A stretch of DNA of 36,896 bases from Solirubrobacterales bacterium (GCA_027315255.1 DAHUYL010000111.1:1-36896); one strand, 5' to 3'; shown: positions 1-9,969, counted from the first letter of the stretch. Translations and numbers: made by a program. Notes: generated from the sequence alone by a model not told the origin.

Positions 1-1103
1 AGCCGACGGGGGAGCTCGACGGGGCCGCGGCCATCGAGGTCCACCGCGCGATCGCCGAGCTTGCGCGCGCCGCCGGGACGAGCGTGCTGCTCGTCAGCCA
101 CGATCCTGCCGCCGCCGCGTACGTCGACCGGACGGTCACGCTGCGCGACGGGCGGGTCGTCGAGGAGGGCCGCGGCGCCTCGCGGGCACTGGTCGTGTCG
201 GATTCCGGTTGGGTGCGCCTGCCCGACGGTCTGCGGTCACAGGTCGGGATCGGCGGGCGGGCGACGATCGCAGCGGGGACCGACGGGCTGACGCTGACCC
301 CGGCGGCGCCGTTCCCACAGACGGCGCCGCCGGCAGCCACTCCGGCGGTGGCGCCGCCGAGCGACGCCGGCTGGACACCGGCAACCGTCGAGCTGCGCGC
401 GCTCGAGCGCCGCTTCCGCGAGCCCGCCGGTACCCGCGTCGTGCTCGACGGGCTGTCCCACGCCTTCGCGGCCGGCGCGCTGACCGTCGTCACCGGGCCC
501 TCCGGGTCGGGCAAGACCACGCTGCTGCGGTTGCTCGCCGGACTCGACCGCCCCGACGGTGGTGCGGTCGTGCTCGACGGCCGCGCGCTCGCCGGCCTCG
601 ACGGCGAAGCGCTCGCGATGACCAGGCGCGAGCGCATCGGCGTGCTCGCGCAGGAGGCGCTGCTCGCCGGATTCCTCAGCGCCCGGGAGAACCTCGCCCT
701 CGCCCTCCAGATCCGCGGCCGCGCCTGCGCGGCGACGTTGCGCCGTGCGAGCGACCTGCTCGAGGAGCTCGGCCTGGCCGACCGCGCCGATCATCGTGCG
801 GCGACGCTCTCGGCCGGAGAGCTGCAGCGGCTCGGGCTCGCTCGGGCGCTGCTCTGCGGCCGCGGACTGGTGCTCGTCGACGAGCCGACCTCCCGACTGG
901 ACCGCGCCAACGCGGAGCTCGCGGCCGGCCGCCTGGCGCTGGCGGCGGCGCGGGATGCTCAGACGGTGATCTGCGCGACGCACGACCCGGCGCTGATCGC
1001 CGTGGCCCAGCACGAGCTCCGCCTGTCAGCCGTCGCCCCGCGAGCTACCGATCCGGATCGGGGGCGATCGGCGCAGGCAGCTCCGGCAGGCGGCCCGAGG
1101 TGA
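1..1103 (+). CDS. Tandem ABC transporter ATPase, 5' end outside window
   Basis: The open frame runs in from the left edge (codons from base 3) and begins inside a first ATPase domain: PTGELDG just after a Walker B site, then a LLVSHDP switch-histidine region. A linker with WVRLPDGLRSQVGI follows. A complete second ATPase domain comes next: Walker A GPSGSGKT near base 500, Q-loop around AQEALLAG, signature LSAGELQRLGLARALL, Walker B LVLVDEPTSRLD and ATHDP. Two nucleotide-binding domains in one chain with no membrane segment suggest the energising subunit of a LolD/MacB/FtsE-like exporter; that subfamily is inferred from motif style. Substrate is unknown and the permease is not in this window. 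The 3' end overlaps the convergent DUF4032 gene by 59 bases. Confidence 0.85.
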   Translation, partial: PTGELDGAAAIEVHRAIAELARAAGTSVLLVSHDPAAAAYVDRTVTLRDGRVVEEGRGASRALVVSDSGWVRLPDGLRSQVGIGGRATIAAGTDGLTLTPAAPFPQTAPPAATPAVAPPSDAGWTPATVELRALERRFREPAGTRVVLDGLSHAFAAGALTVVTGPSGSGKTTLLRLLAGLDRPDGGAVVLDGRALAGLDGEALAMTRRERIGVLAQEALLAGFLSARENLALALQIRGRACAATLRRASDLLEELGLADRADHRAATLSAGELQRLGLARALLCGRGLVLVDEPTSRLDRANAELAAGRLALAAARDAQTVICATHDPALIAVAQHELRLSAVAPRATDPDRGRSAQAAPAGGPR

Positions 1104-2301
1104 GCGCGTCGGGCACGGTCGGCAGGACGTCGGTCATGTACGACGCGGCCGCCGCCGCGGTGCCGACATCGCCACCGGCCTCCTCCGACAGGAACCACCG
1201 GTGCTCCAGCACCTCGTGGAACACCTCGACCGGGTCGAGCTTGTGCAGCAGTTGCTCCGGGATGCTCGTGACGACGGGCTGGTAGATCTCCTCGAGCCAG
1301 CGGTTCGCCGCGAGCGCCTTCGACACGGGCCGCCCGGTGCGCCGTTCGAGCATCGCCTGGAACGAGGCGATGTCGTCGAGCAGCCTGCGCGCCTGGTTCT
1401 CCTCGGCGACGAGCCCGACCCGCTGGTAGAGGCGCTGGCGGTAGTGACCGGGCTCGGACACGCGCGTCGTGACCCGCAGGCGGACCTGACCCGCGCCGGC
1501 CTCCTCGAGCTCGACCTCCTCGAGATCGAACCCGAGGTCGTTCAGGCGACGGACCCGCTTGGCGACGCGCTGCGAGACCTCGGTGATCGGGATCAGCCAT
1601 TCGCCGGTCAGCTCCTCCCACAGGGCGTCGTAGCGCTGCTCCATCCGCGTCACCACCTCGAGCGGATCGACGTCCTCGGGGAGCAGCTTGCCCGCCTGCA
1701 GGTCGAGCAGCTCGCCGGCCATGTTCAGGGTCGCCACCCCGACGTCCGTCCGCCGCTGCCCCGGGGACAGCTCGAGGTGCAGCTCGGCCGTCTCCGCATC
1801 GACCAGGTAAGCCGCCAGCTGCCCCGCGTCGAGCCGGAACAGCGTGTTCGAGAGCGAGCAATCGCCCCACCAGACGCCGCCCAGATGCAGCCGCGCAAGC
1901 AGCTCGACGAGCGCGTCGAGCAACCGCTGGCGCGGGTGCAGGCCGCGCGACTCGCTGAACAGCGCGCGGTACGTGGTGGAGTAGTCGAGATACCTGGTGA
2001 CGAGCGCAGCGTCGAGCTCGCCGCCGCGGTCGGCGACCACGGCGAGCACCGGCACGGCCGGGATCCCCAGGTCCGCGAGGTGCAGCAGCACGCGGTACTC
2101 GCGCAGCGCGAGCTCCTCCGGCAGCTCCTTGATCGCCAGGAGCTGCCCGTCGTCCTCCATGAAGCGCACGACGTGACGATGCAGCCCAGGCTGCCGTGGC
2201 GTCACGAGCCGCTCGCCGGTCCAGCCCGCGAGCGGCTCTGACCACGGCAGGTCGAACAGGTCGGCCGACCGTAGCGCGGCGGGAGCCAGCGTCACCCGCA
2301 T
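1045..2301 (-). CDS. DUF4032 protein with lipopolysaccharide-kinase-like domain
   Basis: 418 residues. The N-terminal half has protein-kinase-like features: ..LLAIKELPEE.. resembles the nucleotide-lysine strand, WWGDCSLSNTLF matches the GD-x4/5-N catalytic loop, and LVDAETAE matches the metal-binding Asp. This is the WaaP/Kdo-kinase-like fold. The C-terminal half (TRVSEPGHYRQRLYQR..., HEVLEHRWFLSE) is the DUF4032 region typical of actinobacterial proteins. The substrate is unknown. It is the last gene of the sugar-transport operon, starting 6 bases after the dehydrogenase stop, so it is probably co-transcribed with the transporter. A role in phosphorylating a sugar or envelope component is plausible but unproven. 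Start ATG at 2301. Confidence 0.8.
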   Translation of the reverse strand: MRVTLAPAALRSADLFDLPWSEPLAGWTGERLVTPRQPGLHRHVVRFMEDDGQLLAIKELPEELALREYRVLLHLADLGIPAVPVLAVVADRGGELDAALVTRYLDYSTTYRALFSESRGLHPRQRLLDALVELLARLHLGGVWWGDCSLSNTLFRLDAGQLAAYLVDAETAELHLELSPGQRRTDVGVATLNMAGELLDLQAGKLLPEDVDPLEVVTRMEQRYDALWEELTGEWLIPITEVSQRVAKRVRRLNDLGFDLEEVELEEAGAGQVRLRVTTRVSEPGHYRQRLYQRVGLVAEENQARRLLDDIASFQAMLERRTGRPVSKALAANRWLEEIYQPVVTSIPEQLLHKLDPVEVFHEVLEHRWFLSEEAGGDVGTAAAAASYMTDVLPTVPDALTSGRLPELPAPIAPDPDR

Positions 2302-2307
2302 CGCCCC

Positions 2308-3086
2308 TCAGCCCCGGATCGACCAGCCGCCGTCGGAGGCGATCACCTGACCGGTCACCCACGCGGCCTCGTCGCTCACCAGCCAGCCGACCAGCCGCGC
2401 GGCGTCCTCCGGACGCCCCCAGCGGCCTCCGGGCGTGCGGACGCTCACGGCTGCGCGCACCTCGTCGTCGGCGTAGCCGGTGTCGGTCGGGCCGGGATCG
2501 ATGCAGTTGACCGTGATCCCGCGCGGCATCAGCTCGGCGGCAAGCGAACCGGTCAGCTGGTGCAGCGCGCCCTTGGAGGCGATGTACGGCAGCTCGTCGG
2601 GCATCGCGCCGTGGTACTGGCCGGAGGTGAACAGCACGACGCGCCCGCCGGGCTCGTCGGCGCGGCCGGCGGCGAGCGCCTGGATCAGCAGCAGCGTCGC
2701 GCGCGTGTTGACTGCGAACGTGAGGTCGAGCTCCGCTGCGGTCAGCTGCGCGACCGACTGAAACGACGACCGCGCGTGGTTTGCGACCACGATGTCGAGT
2801 CGCCCGAACGCGCTGCGCGCGGCGCCGACCAGCTCCGCCGGCGCCTCTGGCTCGGCCAGATCGAGGCTCAGATGCTCGGCCCGTGTGCCGCCGGTGCGCA
2901 GCTCCTCGACCAGCGCAGCACCGCCACCTGGGTCGAGGGGTTGCTCGAGCTCGACGTCGTGGCGCTCCCACGAATGGACCAGCAGCGCAGCGCCGTCGGC
3001 AGCGAGCCGCCGCGCGATCGCGGCGCCGATCGCGAAGCGCCGGCTCGCACCGGTGACGAGCGCGACCCGCCCTTCGAGCCCGGCCA

Positions 3087-3087
<1 letters not shown>
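2308..3087 (-). CDS. Short-chain dehydrogenase/reductase (SDR)
   Basis: 259 residues, the usual classical SDR length. The frame stays open further upstream, but the start is best placed at GTG 3087: it shares one base with the TAG of the ATPase gene (TAGTG), and VAGLEGRVALVTGAS begins the Rossmann fold directly. Visible motifs are the TGASRR..IG dinucleotide loop, a VVANHA motif in place of the usual NNAG, Ser in FTSGQYHG and the Tyr-x3-Lys pair in PYIASK. NCIDPGPTDTGY and the C-terminal VTGQVIASDGGWS are typical. It catalyses an NAD(P)-dependent oxidation or reduction, substrate unknown. Its place between a sugar ATPase and DUF4032 suggests a sugar or polyol substrate (inference). Confidence 0.88.
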
Positions 3088-4274
<1,187 letters not shown>

Positions 4275-4295
4275 CGCCCTCATCCCTCCTGTTCG

Positions 4296-4309
4296 CGGGT
4301 GATCACCCG
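4296..4309. promoter_or_regulatory. 14-bp perfect palindrome upstream of the ATPase gene
   Basis: CGGGTGATCACCCG reads identically on both strands. It lies 22 bases upstream of the ATPase start, in the only sizeable gap between permease and ATPase. A second, 10-bp palindrome (ATGGCGCCAT) sits at 4326-4335. It could be an operator for internal control of the ATPase. Caution: GGTGATCACC also appears by codon usage inside coding DNA (near 12244). Confidence 0.3.
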
Positions 4310-4357
4310 ACCGGATTCACCGATCATGGCGCCATCCTGTCACGGTTGCGTCCGGGA

Positions 4358-5197
4358 CTATCCCTTGACCGCCCCGGCCGTAAGCCCCGACACGACCGAA
4401 CGGCGGAAGATCAGCACGAGGATCGCGATCGGCACGGCGGCCGCCGTGCTCGCGGCGAAGATCGTTCCGTACGGCGTCGTGAACTGCGAGCCGAACGTTG
4501 CGATCCCGACGGGAATCGTGCGGAAGTTGTCCTCGCTGTTGAACGACAGCGCCATCAGGAACTCGGTCCAGCACGCGGTGAAGGTGAACACGCCGGCCGT
4601 GAACAGCCCCGGCCTGGCCTGGGGCAGCACGATCGACCACAGCGCGCGCAGGGGTCCGGCGCCGTCGATCCGGCCGGTCTCCTCCATCTCCCGCGGGATC
4701 CCGAGCATGTAGTTGCGCATGATCCAGATCGCGAACGGCAGGTTGAACGCGGTGTAGGGGAAGATCAGCGCCTGATAGCTGTTCAGCCAGCCGATCTGCT
4801 TCATCAGCAGGAACAGCGGCGCGATCACCGCGATCGCGGGGAACACCGAGATCATCAGCAGGACGACCATCACCGGCAGCTTGCCCCGCATCGGGAGCCG
4901 GCCCAGCGCGTATCCGGCCATCGTCGACAGGATCAGCACGAGCGCGGTCGAGATGACCGCCACGACCACCGAGTTGAAGATGTAGCGGCCGAAGTTGTAG
5001 TTGGAGAAGGCGGTGTGGTAATTGAACGTGCTCGCGTCCTTCGGGATGAAGCTCGCGGTCGTGATCCCGGCCGGCCCCTTGAAGCTCGAGGAGATCATCC
5101 AGTACACCGGTACCAGCACGAACACGCACGTCAGCGTGGTTCCGATCGTGATCCCGTTGACGTACCGGCGCCAGCCGCTGCGTCTGCGATTGCGCAT
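4358..5197 (-). CDS. Carbohydrate ABC transporter permease, MalG/UgpE type
   Basis: 279 residues with six predicted membrane segments and the conserved cytoplasmic EAA loop in the form EMEETGRIDGAGPLRALWSIVLPQARPG. The MalG-like N-terminus (VFVLVPVYWMISSSFKGP) and C-terminus (SGLTAGAVKG) are typical of CUT1 inner-membrane partners. The start ATG 5197 shares one base with the stop of permease 1 (TGATG), and GAGGAGGGGAGC just upstream is a strong ribosome site, so the two subunits should be made in equal amounts. It forms the channel with the upstream permease and docks the ATPase through the EAA loop. Substrate is probably an oligosaccharide or alpha-glucoside given the neighbouring GH13 enzyme (inference). 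Confidence 0.93.
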   Translation of the reverse strand: MRNRRRSGWRRYVNGITIGTTLTCVFVLVPVYWMISSSFKGPAGITTASFIPKDASTFNYHTAFSNYNFGRYIFNSVVVAVISTALVLILSTMAGYALGRLPMRGKLPVMVVLLMISVFPAIAVIAPLFLLMKQIGWLNSYQALIFPYTAFNLPFAIWIMRNYMLGIPREMEETGRIDGAGPLRALWSIVLPQARPGLFTAGVFTFTACWTEFLMALSFNSEDNFRTIPVGIATFGSQFTTPYGTIFAASTAAAVPIAILVLIFRRSVVSGLTAGAVKG

Positions 5198-6153
5198 CAG
5201 CTCCCCTCCTCCCCGACCTGGGCCTTGAACACCTTCAGGAACGCCATGCAGCCGATCACGACGAGTACCGCGGTCGTGGTCGCGACCGCCGCGCCCGGGC
5301 CGAACGCCAGGTTCTGGAACATCGCCTGATAGCCGAGCACCGCGAGCGAGGTGGTCGCGTGGCCGGGTCCTCCCTGGGTGAGCACGAACGGGAGGTCGAA
5401 CAGCCCGAACGCCTGCAGCACCCGGAACAGGACCGCGAGCGCGATCGTCGGGCGCAGCAGCGGGAACGTGATCCGCCAGAAGGTCGACCAGTCCGACGAG
5501 CCGTCGACGTCGGCCGCCTCGTAGATCTCCTGCGGCAGCATCACGAGCCCGGCGAGCACGATGATCGCCACGAACGGCGTCGTCTTCCAGATATCGGCGA
5601 TGCACAGCGCGATGACCGCCGATGCGTTCGTGCCGAGGATCGTCGGATGCCCCAGCCCGAGCACCCCGAAGATCGAATCGGCGACGCCGAACGTCGGGTC
5701 GTAGATGTAGCCCCACAGCTCGGCCGAGATCACCGTGATCAGCGACCACGGGATCAGCAGCATCGCCATCATCCAGCCGCGGCCGGACGTCAGCCGCTCG
5801 AGCACGAGCGCGATCATCGTCCCGAGGATCAACTCGGCGATCACGGTCACGACCGTGTAGCCGAGCGTGAACGCGAGCGCGTAGTGCCACGTCGAGTTGC
5901 CGAGCACCAGTGAGTAGTTCGAGCTCGTCAGCCCGTTGAGCTGGAAGCCCGACCCGAGCACGTTGACGTGCTCGAAGCTGAGCAGCACCGAGAACCCGAT
6001 CGGGAACAGCGTCACCGCGCCGATGAACAGCAGCGCCGGGGCGGTGAACATCCAGCCCAGCCGCGCCATCCGCTTGCGGTGCTGGTCGGGGCGGCCCACC
6101 ACCTCGACGCTCGGCGCGTCAGGGGCGGGGGGTGCGGCGGTAACGGTGGCCAT
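5197..6153 (-). CDS. Carbohydrate ABC transporter permease, MalF/UgpA type
   Basis: 318 residues. A Pro/Ala-rich cytoplasmic N-terminus leads into the first helix (WMFTAPALLFIGAVTLFPIGFSVLLSF), with about five more membrane helices after it. The EAA loop is EIYEAADVDGSSDWSTFWRITFPLLRP, a close match to the MalF/UgpA consensus. It pairs with the MalG-type permease encoded directly downstream, with coupled stop and start. ATG 6153 has no obvious Shine-Dalgarno. A GC-rich stem-loop lies in the 90-base gap after the binding-protein gene, an arrangement often seen where the binding protein is made in excess over the permeases. Confidence 0.93.
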   Translation of the reverse strand: MATVTAAPPAPDAPSVEVVGRPDQHRKRMARLGWMFTAPALLFIGAVTLFPIGFSVLLSFEHVNVLGSGFQLNGLTSSNYSLVLGNSTWHYALAFTLGYTVVTVIAELILGTMIALVLERLTSGRGWMMAMLLIPWSLITVISAELWGYIYDPTFGVADSIFGVLGLGHPTILGTNASAVIALCIADIWKTTPFVAIIVLAGLVMLPQEIYEAADVDGSSDWSTFWRITFPLLRPTIALAVLFRVLQAFGLFDLPFVLTQGGPGHATTSLAVLGYQAMFQNLAFGPGAAVATTTAVLVVIGCMAFLKVFKAQVGEEGS

Positions 6154-6185
6154 GTCGGTTGACGCTCAGATGGCGGCGGCGGCCG

Positions 6186-6200
6186 CCCGCAGCAGGCGGG
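6186..6200 (-). other. Stem-loop between binding-protein and permease genes
   Basis: CCCGC-AGCAG-GCGGG forms a five-base-pair GC stem in the gap 6154-6243. In many sugar ABC operons a stem-loop here protects the upstream mRNA or lowers downstream expression. The stem is short and random GC pairing is possible. Confidence 0.3.
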
Positions 6201-6243
6201 AGGAGGTCAGCCCGCTGCGGACGGCCGGTGCTCTTCGGGGCGC

Positions 6244-7602
6244 CTACAGGCCCCCGCCCCCGAGGGCGCTGTTGACCGCCGAGTTCATCGAGTGCAGCGC
6301 TGCCGTCGGCGACGAGGTGCCGGACAGCGCGGCGCTGACGTTCTGGTAGATCGCCTGGCTGACCGCCGGGTAGTTCGGCGTCTGCGCCGGACGCGCCACC
6401 AGCCGCGTCCTGCCCACGATCGCCAGCACCGGGTTCTTCGCCTTGACCTGCGGCGCGTTGCGCACCGCGTTGATCGTCGGGATCTGCGAGAACTGGGTCG
6501 CCTGGATCGTCTGGGCCTGGACGCCCGTCATCCACTTGATGAACGTCAGGTCCGCGGCGATGTTCTTCGAGTGCGGGTTGATGTACAGGTTCCAGCCGCC
6601 GATGTTCGAGTAGCCCGGCTGGGACTGCCGGGCGAACGTCGGCATCGGCTCGACGCCGACCTTGCCGATCACCTTCGAGCCGGCTGCCTGCGAGGTCGAG
6701 TACGCGTAGTCCCAGTTGCGCAGGAACGCGGACTGGCCGTTCTGGAAGGCGGTCATCGCCTGCGGCTCCTGGTAGGTCGAGACGGCCGACGGGCTGACGC
6801 CGCTCGAGACCAGCGAGCGCATGAACGAGAGCGCCTTCAGCGCGCCGCCGTTGGCCAGCAGCGCCGACTTGGTACCGGCGCTGTTCAGCACGCTGCCGCC
6901 GGCATCGGTCAGGAACTCCATGAAATCGCAGGTCGCGCCCTCGTAGTCGGCGCCCTGGAACACGTAGCCGTACTGGACCTGCTTCTTGGCCTGCATCGTC
7001 TTGGCCTCGGAGACGACCTGCTCCCAGGTCGTCGGGACCGGCAGGTGATCCTTGGCGAGCAGGTCCTTGCGGTAGTAGAAGAAGCCCTGGTCCTCGAACA
7101 GCGGGGCCCCGTACACCTGTCCCTTGTACGTCGCGCCGGCGACCAGCCCGGGCGCGAACGTCGCCCAGTAGCTCGACGGCAGGTACTTGCTGAGCGGCAG
7201 CGCCAGCTGGTGGGCGCCGAACTGCGCCGGCCAGATCACGTCGCCCATGTAGACGTCGGGCCCCGCGCCGCCCGAGATCTGGGTCGTCAGCGTCGCCCGG
7301 TTCGTGTCGGTGCTGGTCGGGGCGCTGATCAGGTTGATCTTGATGTGCGGGTAGGCCTTCTCGAACGCCGTGATCCACACCTTGCGGACGTCCGGGCCGC
7401 TGGTCGAGATCGGGCTCGCCCACCAGGTGATCGTGCCCGACGTCGCGCTGCCCGGAGGCGACATGTGGCTGGTCTTGGCGGCCGCCGCGCTCGACCCGGC
7501 GAGGTCGAGCACGACCATCAAGGTTGCGAGCGACGCCGCCAGGCACAGGGCCGTCCCCAGCCGGCGCGTTGCACTCCGCTGGAGCGCATCTACTAGAGAC
7601 AC
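6244..7602 (-). CDS. Extracellular sugar-binding protein of ABC importer (SBP family 1)
   Basis: 452 residues if translation starts at GTG 7602; the frame is open to 7752, but that extension is polar and lacks signal-peptide character. From 7602 the protein begins with a basic stretch (LQRSATRRLG), a hydrophobic core and SSAAAAK, a secretion signal. The mature part opens with GTITWWASPISTSGPDVRKVWITAFEKAYPHIKI and contains GAGPDVYMGDVIWPAQF, YGAPLFEDQGFFYYRKDLL and VPTTWEQVVSEAKTM, hallmarks of the maltose/oligosaccharide-binding clan. I see no lipobox, which is unusual for a lineage whose binding proteins are normally lipid-anchored. First gene of the importer operon, divergent from the GH13 gene. 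Start codon uncertain. Confidence 0.88.
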   Translation of the reverse strand: MSLVDALQRSATRRLGTALCLAASLATLMVVLDLAGSSAAAAKTSHMSPPGSATSGTITWWASPISTSGPDVRKVWITAFEKAYPHIKINLISAPTSTDTNRATLTTQISGGAGPDVYMGDVIWPAQFGAHQLALPLSKYLPSSYWATFAPGLVAGATYKGQVYGAPLFEDQGFFYYRKDLLAKDHLPVPTTWEQVVSEAKTMQAKKQVQYGYVFQGADYEGATCDFMEFLTDAGGSVLNSAGTKSALLANGGALKALSFMRSLVSSGVSPSAVSTYQEPQAMTAFQNGQSAFLRNWDYAYSTSQAAGSKVIGKVGVEPMPTFARQSQPGYSNIGGWNLYINPHSKNIAADLTFIKWMTGVQAQTIQATQFSQIPTINAVRNAPQVKAKNPVLAIVGRTRLVARPAQTPNYPAVSQAIYQNVSAALSGTSSPTAALHSMNSAVNSALGGGGL

Positions 7603-7650
7603 TTGTGACTCGACTTTCTGATCGACGGTGAACGTGGTGGTCGAGGTGAG

Positions 7651-7697
7651 CCGACGCTCGAGCAGGCCGGAGCGGCGGGTCTGGTCCCGACGCTCGA
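7651..7697. promoter_or_regulatory. Pair of 11-bp direct repeats in the SBP/GH13 divergent region
   Basis: CCGACGCTCGA occurs at 7651-7661 and again at 7687-7697, 36 bases apart start to start, upstream of the binding-protein start. The region 7603-7854 is otherwise without a supported gene. The repeats could be binding sites for a regulator such as the nearby IclR protein. No convincing -35/-10 pair was found, so this is tentative. Confidence 0.25.
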
Positions 7698-7837
7698 TCT
7701 GACGGTTGTGCGCGTCCTCATCTCCCCTCGGCGCGATCTGCGCGCCCGGCATTCCTAGCGCCGGTGGCCGCCACTGCCCAGCGCTGTTCGGCTATGCCGG
7801 ACGGGCGCTGCCAAGACTGCGGCGCGAGCGCCTCGAC

Positions 7838-7848
7838 CGGTAAAACCG
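7838..7848. promoter_or_regulatory. Possible operator just upstream of the GH13 gene
   Basis: CGGT-AAA-ACCG is an inverted repeat ending 6 bases before ATG 7855. It is one of the few A-rich spots in the region. Short dyads of this kind are used by sugar regulators of the LacI and IclR families, but the arms are only four bases and the call is weak. Confidence 0.22.
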
Positions 7849-7854
7849 CGGCTG

Positions 7855-9603
7855 ATGACGATCCGACCGATGCCAGACCTCGAGCCACGTACCGGCGAGT
7901 TGCTCGCCGGCGGAGCTGCGCCCGCCGCTTCGCCGCACCCGCTCGCGCGTGACGCGCGTCGCCGCTGGTGGCGGAGCGCCGTCATCTACCAGATCTACAT
8001 CCGCAGCTTTGCGGACGGGAACGGCGACGGCGTCGGCGACATCGCCGGCATCCGCTCGAGGTTGGGCTACCTCGCCAGCCTCGGCATCGATGCCCTGTGG
8101 ATCAACCCCTGGTATCCGTCGCCGATGAAGGACGCGGGCTACGACGTCGCCGACCTGCGAGGTATCGATCCGCGGTTCGGGACGCTGGCCGAGGCGACCG
8201 CGATGATCGCCGAGGCTCACGAGCTGGGCCTGCGCGTCCTGCTCGACCTCGTCCCCAACCACCTCTCCTCGGAGCATCCGTGGTTTCAAGCGGCGCTCGC
8301 CGCCGGGCACGGCTCCGAGGAACGCGCGCGCTTCATCTTCCGCCCTGGTCGGGGCACGGATGGCAGCGAGCCTCCCAACGACTGGCAGAGCACGTTCGGC
8401 GGTCCCGCGTGGACACGTGTCACCGAACCCGACGGCGTCCCGGGGGATTGGTACCTGCATCTGTTCGCGCCCGAGCAGCCCGATCTCGACTGGTCGAGTC
8501 CCGACGTCCGCGCCGAGTTCGAGCGGACGATGCGGTTCTGGTTCGATCGCGGCGTCGATGGCTTCCGGATCGACGTCGCCCACGGCCTCGCGAAGGCGAA
8601 CGGCCTGCCCGACGTCGGTTCGCTCACCTGGCCGCCGACGCCCGGCGACCCGGTCGAGCACCCGCACTGGGACCTGGACGGGGTCCACGAGATCTACCGC
8701 GGCTGGCGGGCGCTGGCCGATTCCTACGCCGATCCGCGCGTGTTCGTGGCGGAGGCGTGGGTGATCGGCCGGCCCGAGCGGCTTGCCAGGTACGTACGCG
8801 CCGACGAGTTGCACACCGCGTTCAACTTCGACTTCCTGTTCACGCCGTGGCTGGCGGCGGATCTGCGCTCGACGATCGACGACGCGATCGCCGCGCACGA
8901 AGCGGTCGGCGCCGCGCCCACCTGGGTGCTGTCAAACCACGACGTCGCGCGCGAGGTCTCGCGCTACGCGCGGCCGCAGGGCGTCCGCCGGCTCAGGCAC
9001 CTGAGCGATCTGCTCGACCTGCCGGCCGATTTCCACCTGGGGATGCGCCGCGCGCGAGCGGCGGCCCTGCTGATGCTCGCGCTCCCGGGCAGCGCCTACG
9101 TCTACCAAGGCGAGGAGCTCGGCCTGCCCGAGGTCGAGGACATCCCCGACGAGCTCCTGCGCGATCCGACGTGGGAGCAGTCCGGGCGCAAGGACCGCGG
9201 TCGCGACGGCGCCCGCGTGCCGCTGCCCTGGTCCGGTGAGCAACCGCCGTACGGCTTCAGCCCCGCTGGGGCGACGGCCGCGCCGTGGCTCCCTCAGCCC
9301 GGATCGTGGCGCGAGCTGTCCGTGGAGGCACAGACCGGCCGGGTTCGCTCGATGCTCGAGCTGTACCGCGCAGCGCTCCGGATCCGGCGCCGGAACCCGG
9401 CGCTCGGCGACGGCCGGCTCAGCTGGTTGCCGTCGCCCGACGGTGTCCTCAGCTTCGCCCGGGAGCCGCATTTCACGTGCATCGTCAACCTCGGCGCCGA
9501 CCCGGTGCCGGTGCCGCCTGCCAGTCGCATGCTGCTCTGCAGCGGCGCGCTCACCTCGGCCGCGGAGTTGCCGTCGGATACGGCGATCTGGCTCGAGCGC
9601 TGA
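7855..9603 (+). CDS. GH13 alpha-glucosidase/alpha-amylase family enzyme
   Basis: 582 residues. The (beta/alpha)8 GH13 signatures are in order: AVIYQIYIRSFADGNGDGVGDIAG near residue 42, conserved region I DLVPNH (131-136), region II GFRIDVAH with nucleophile Asp240, region III VFVAEAW with acid/base Glu300, and region IV LSNHD with Asp363. The C-terminal part is a short beta domain. Length and the DGNGDGVGDIAGI motif fit oligo-1,6-glucosidase/alpha-glucosidase-like members rather than large secreted amylases. No signal peptide is seen, so it should hydrolyse imported alpha-glucosides in the cytoplasm. It is divergent from the sugar importer and followed by a convergent IclR regulator, which supports one catabolic unit. 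An alternative ATG lies at 7870. Confidence 0.92.
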   Translation: MTIRPMPDLEPRTGELLAGGAAPAASPHPLARDARRRWWRSAVIYQIYIRSFADGNGDGVGDIAGIRSRLGYLASLGIDALWINPWYPSPMKDAGYDVADLRGIDPRFGTLAEATAMIAEAHELGLRVLLDLVPNHLSSEHPWFQAALAAGHGSEERARFIFRPGRGTDGSEPPNDWQSTFGGPAWTRVTEPDGVPGDWYLHLFAPEQPDLDWSSPDVRAEFERTMRFWFDRGVDGFRIDVAHGLAKANGLPDVGSLTWPPTPGDPVEHPHWDLDGVHEIYRGWRALADSYADPRVFVAEAWVIGRPERLARYVRADELHTAFNFDFLFTPWLAADLRSTIDDAIAAHEAVGAAPTWVLSNHDVAREVSRYARPQGVRRLRHLSDLLDLPADFHLGMRRARAAALLMLALPGSAYVYQGEELGLPEVEDIPDELLRDPTWEQSGRKDRGRDGARVPLPWSGEQPPYGFSPAGATAAPWLPQPGSWRELSVEAQTGRVRSMLELYRAALRIRRRNPALGDGRLSWLPSPDGVLSFAREPHFTCIVNLGADPVPVPPASRMLLCSGALTSAAELPSDTAIWLER

Positions 9604-9969
9604 GCGGTGCGATCGAGGCGGGGCGCGGGGCGCGGGCGACGTCGACCGGCTCGCCCCCGGCCGCCGGCCGCCGGCCGGCACAACCGCGCCAGCACCGGCC
9701 CCGCGACCACACCGTGTGCAGCCACGCCCCCATACGCAGCCGATCCGCACCACCCCAACCGCAAACCTCGATGCTGTCGCGCTTGTGCGCTCTCGACGGG
9801 AGCCTCCGGACCCACCCGAACCCTGCGACGCCCCGCGACTCCCCCGGGCACCGTGCGACCCCGACCATCACGGATCACGGGCGTCCTCCTGACCCGCACG
9901 GTCCTCCCGGCACTCCACACCCGGCCGTGACCGGCGCCCACGACGGCGATCGACCCGACAGCGGACCTG
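9604..9969. other. 366-base gap between convergent GH13 and IclR genes
   Basis: No gene is supported here. Near 9656-9678 there is a GGCC/CCGG-rich run (overlapping GGCCGCC and CCGGCCGGC units) that could fold into a strong hairpin shared by both convergent transcripts, but no T-run follows. From about 9700 to 9960 the plus strand is markedly C-rich and G-poor, unlike the flanking genes. Confidence 0.4.

Noticed and set aside
7593-7721. A 42-codon reading frame on the minus strand ending just past the start of the sugar-binding protein gene (possible leader peptide)
   Set aside because: The purine-rich GAGGGGAG touches the ATG with no spacing, the peptide (many Arg/Ser/Pro) looks like random GC-rich translation, and no attenuator structure accompanies it.
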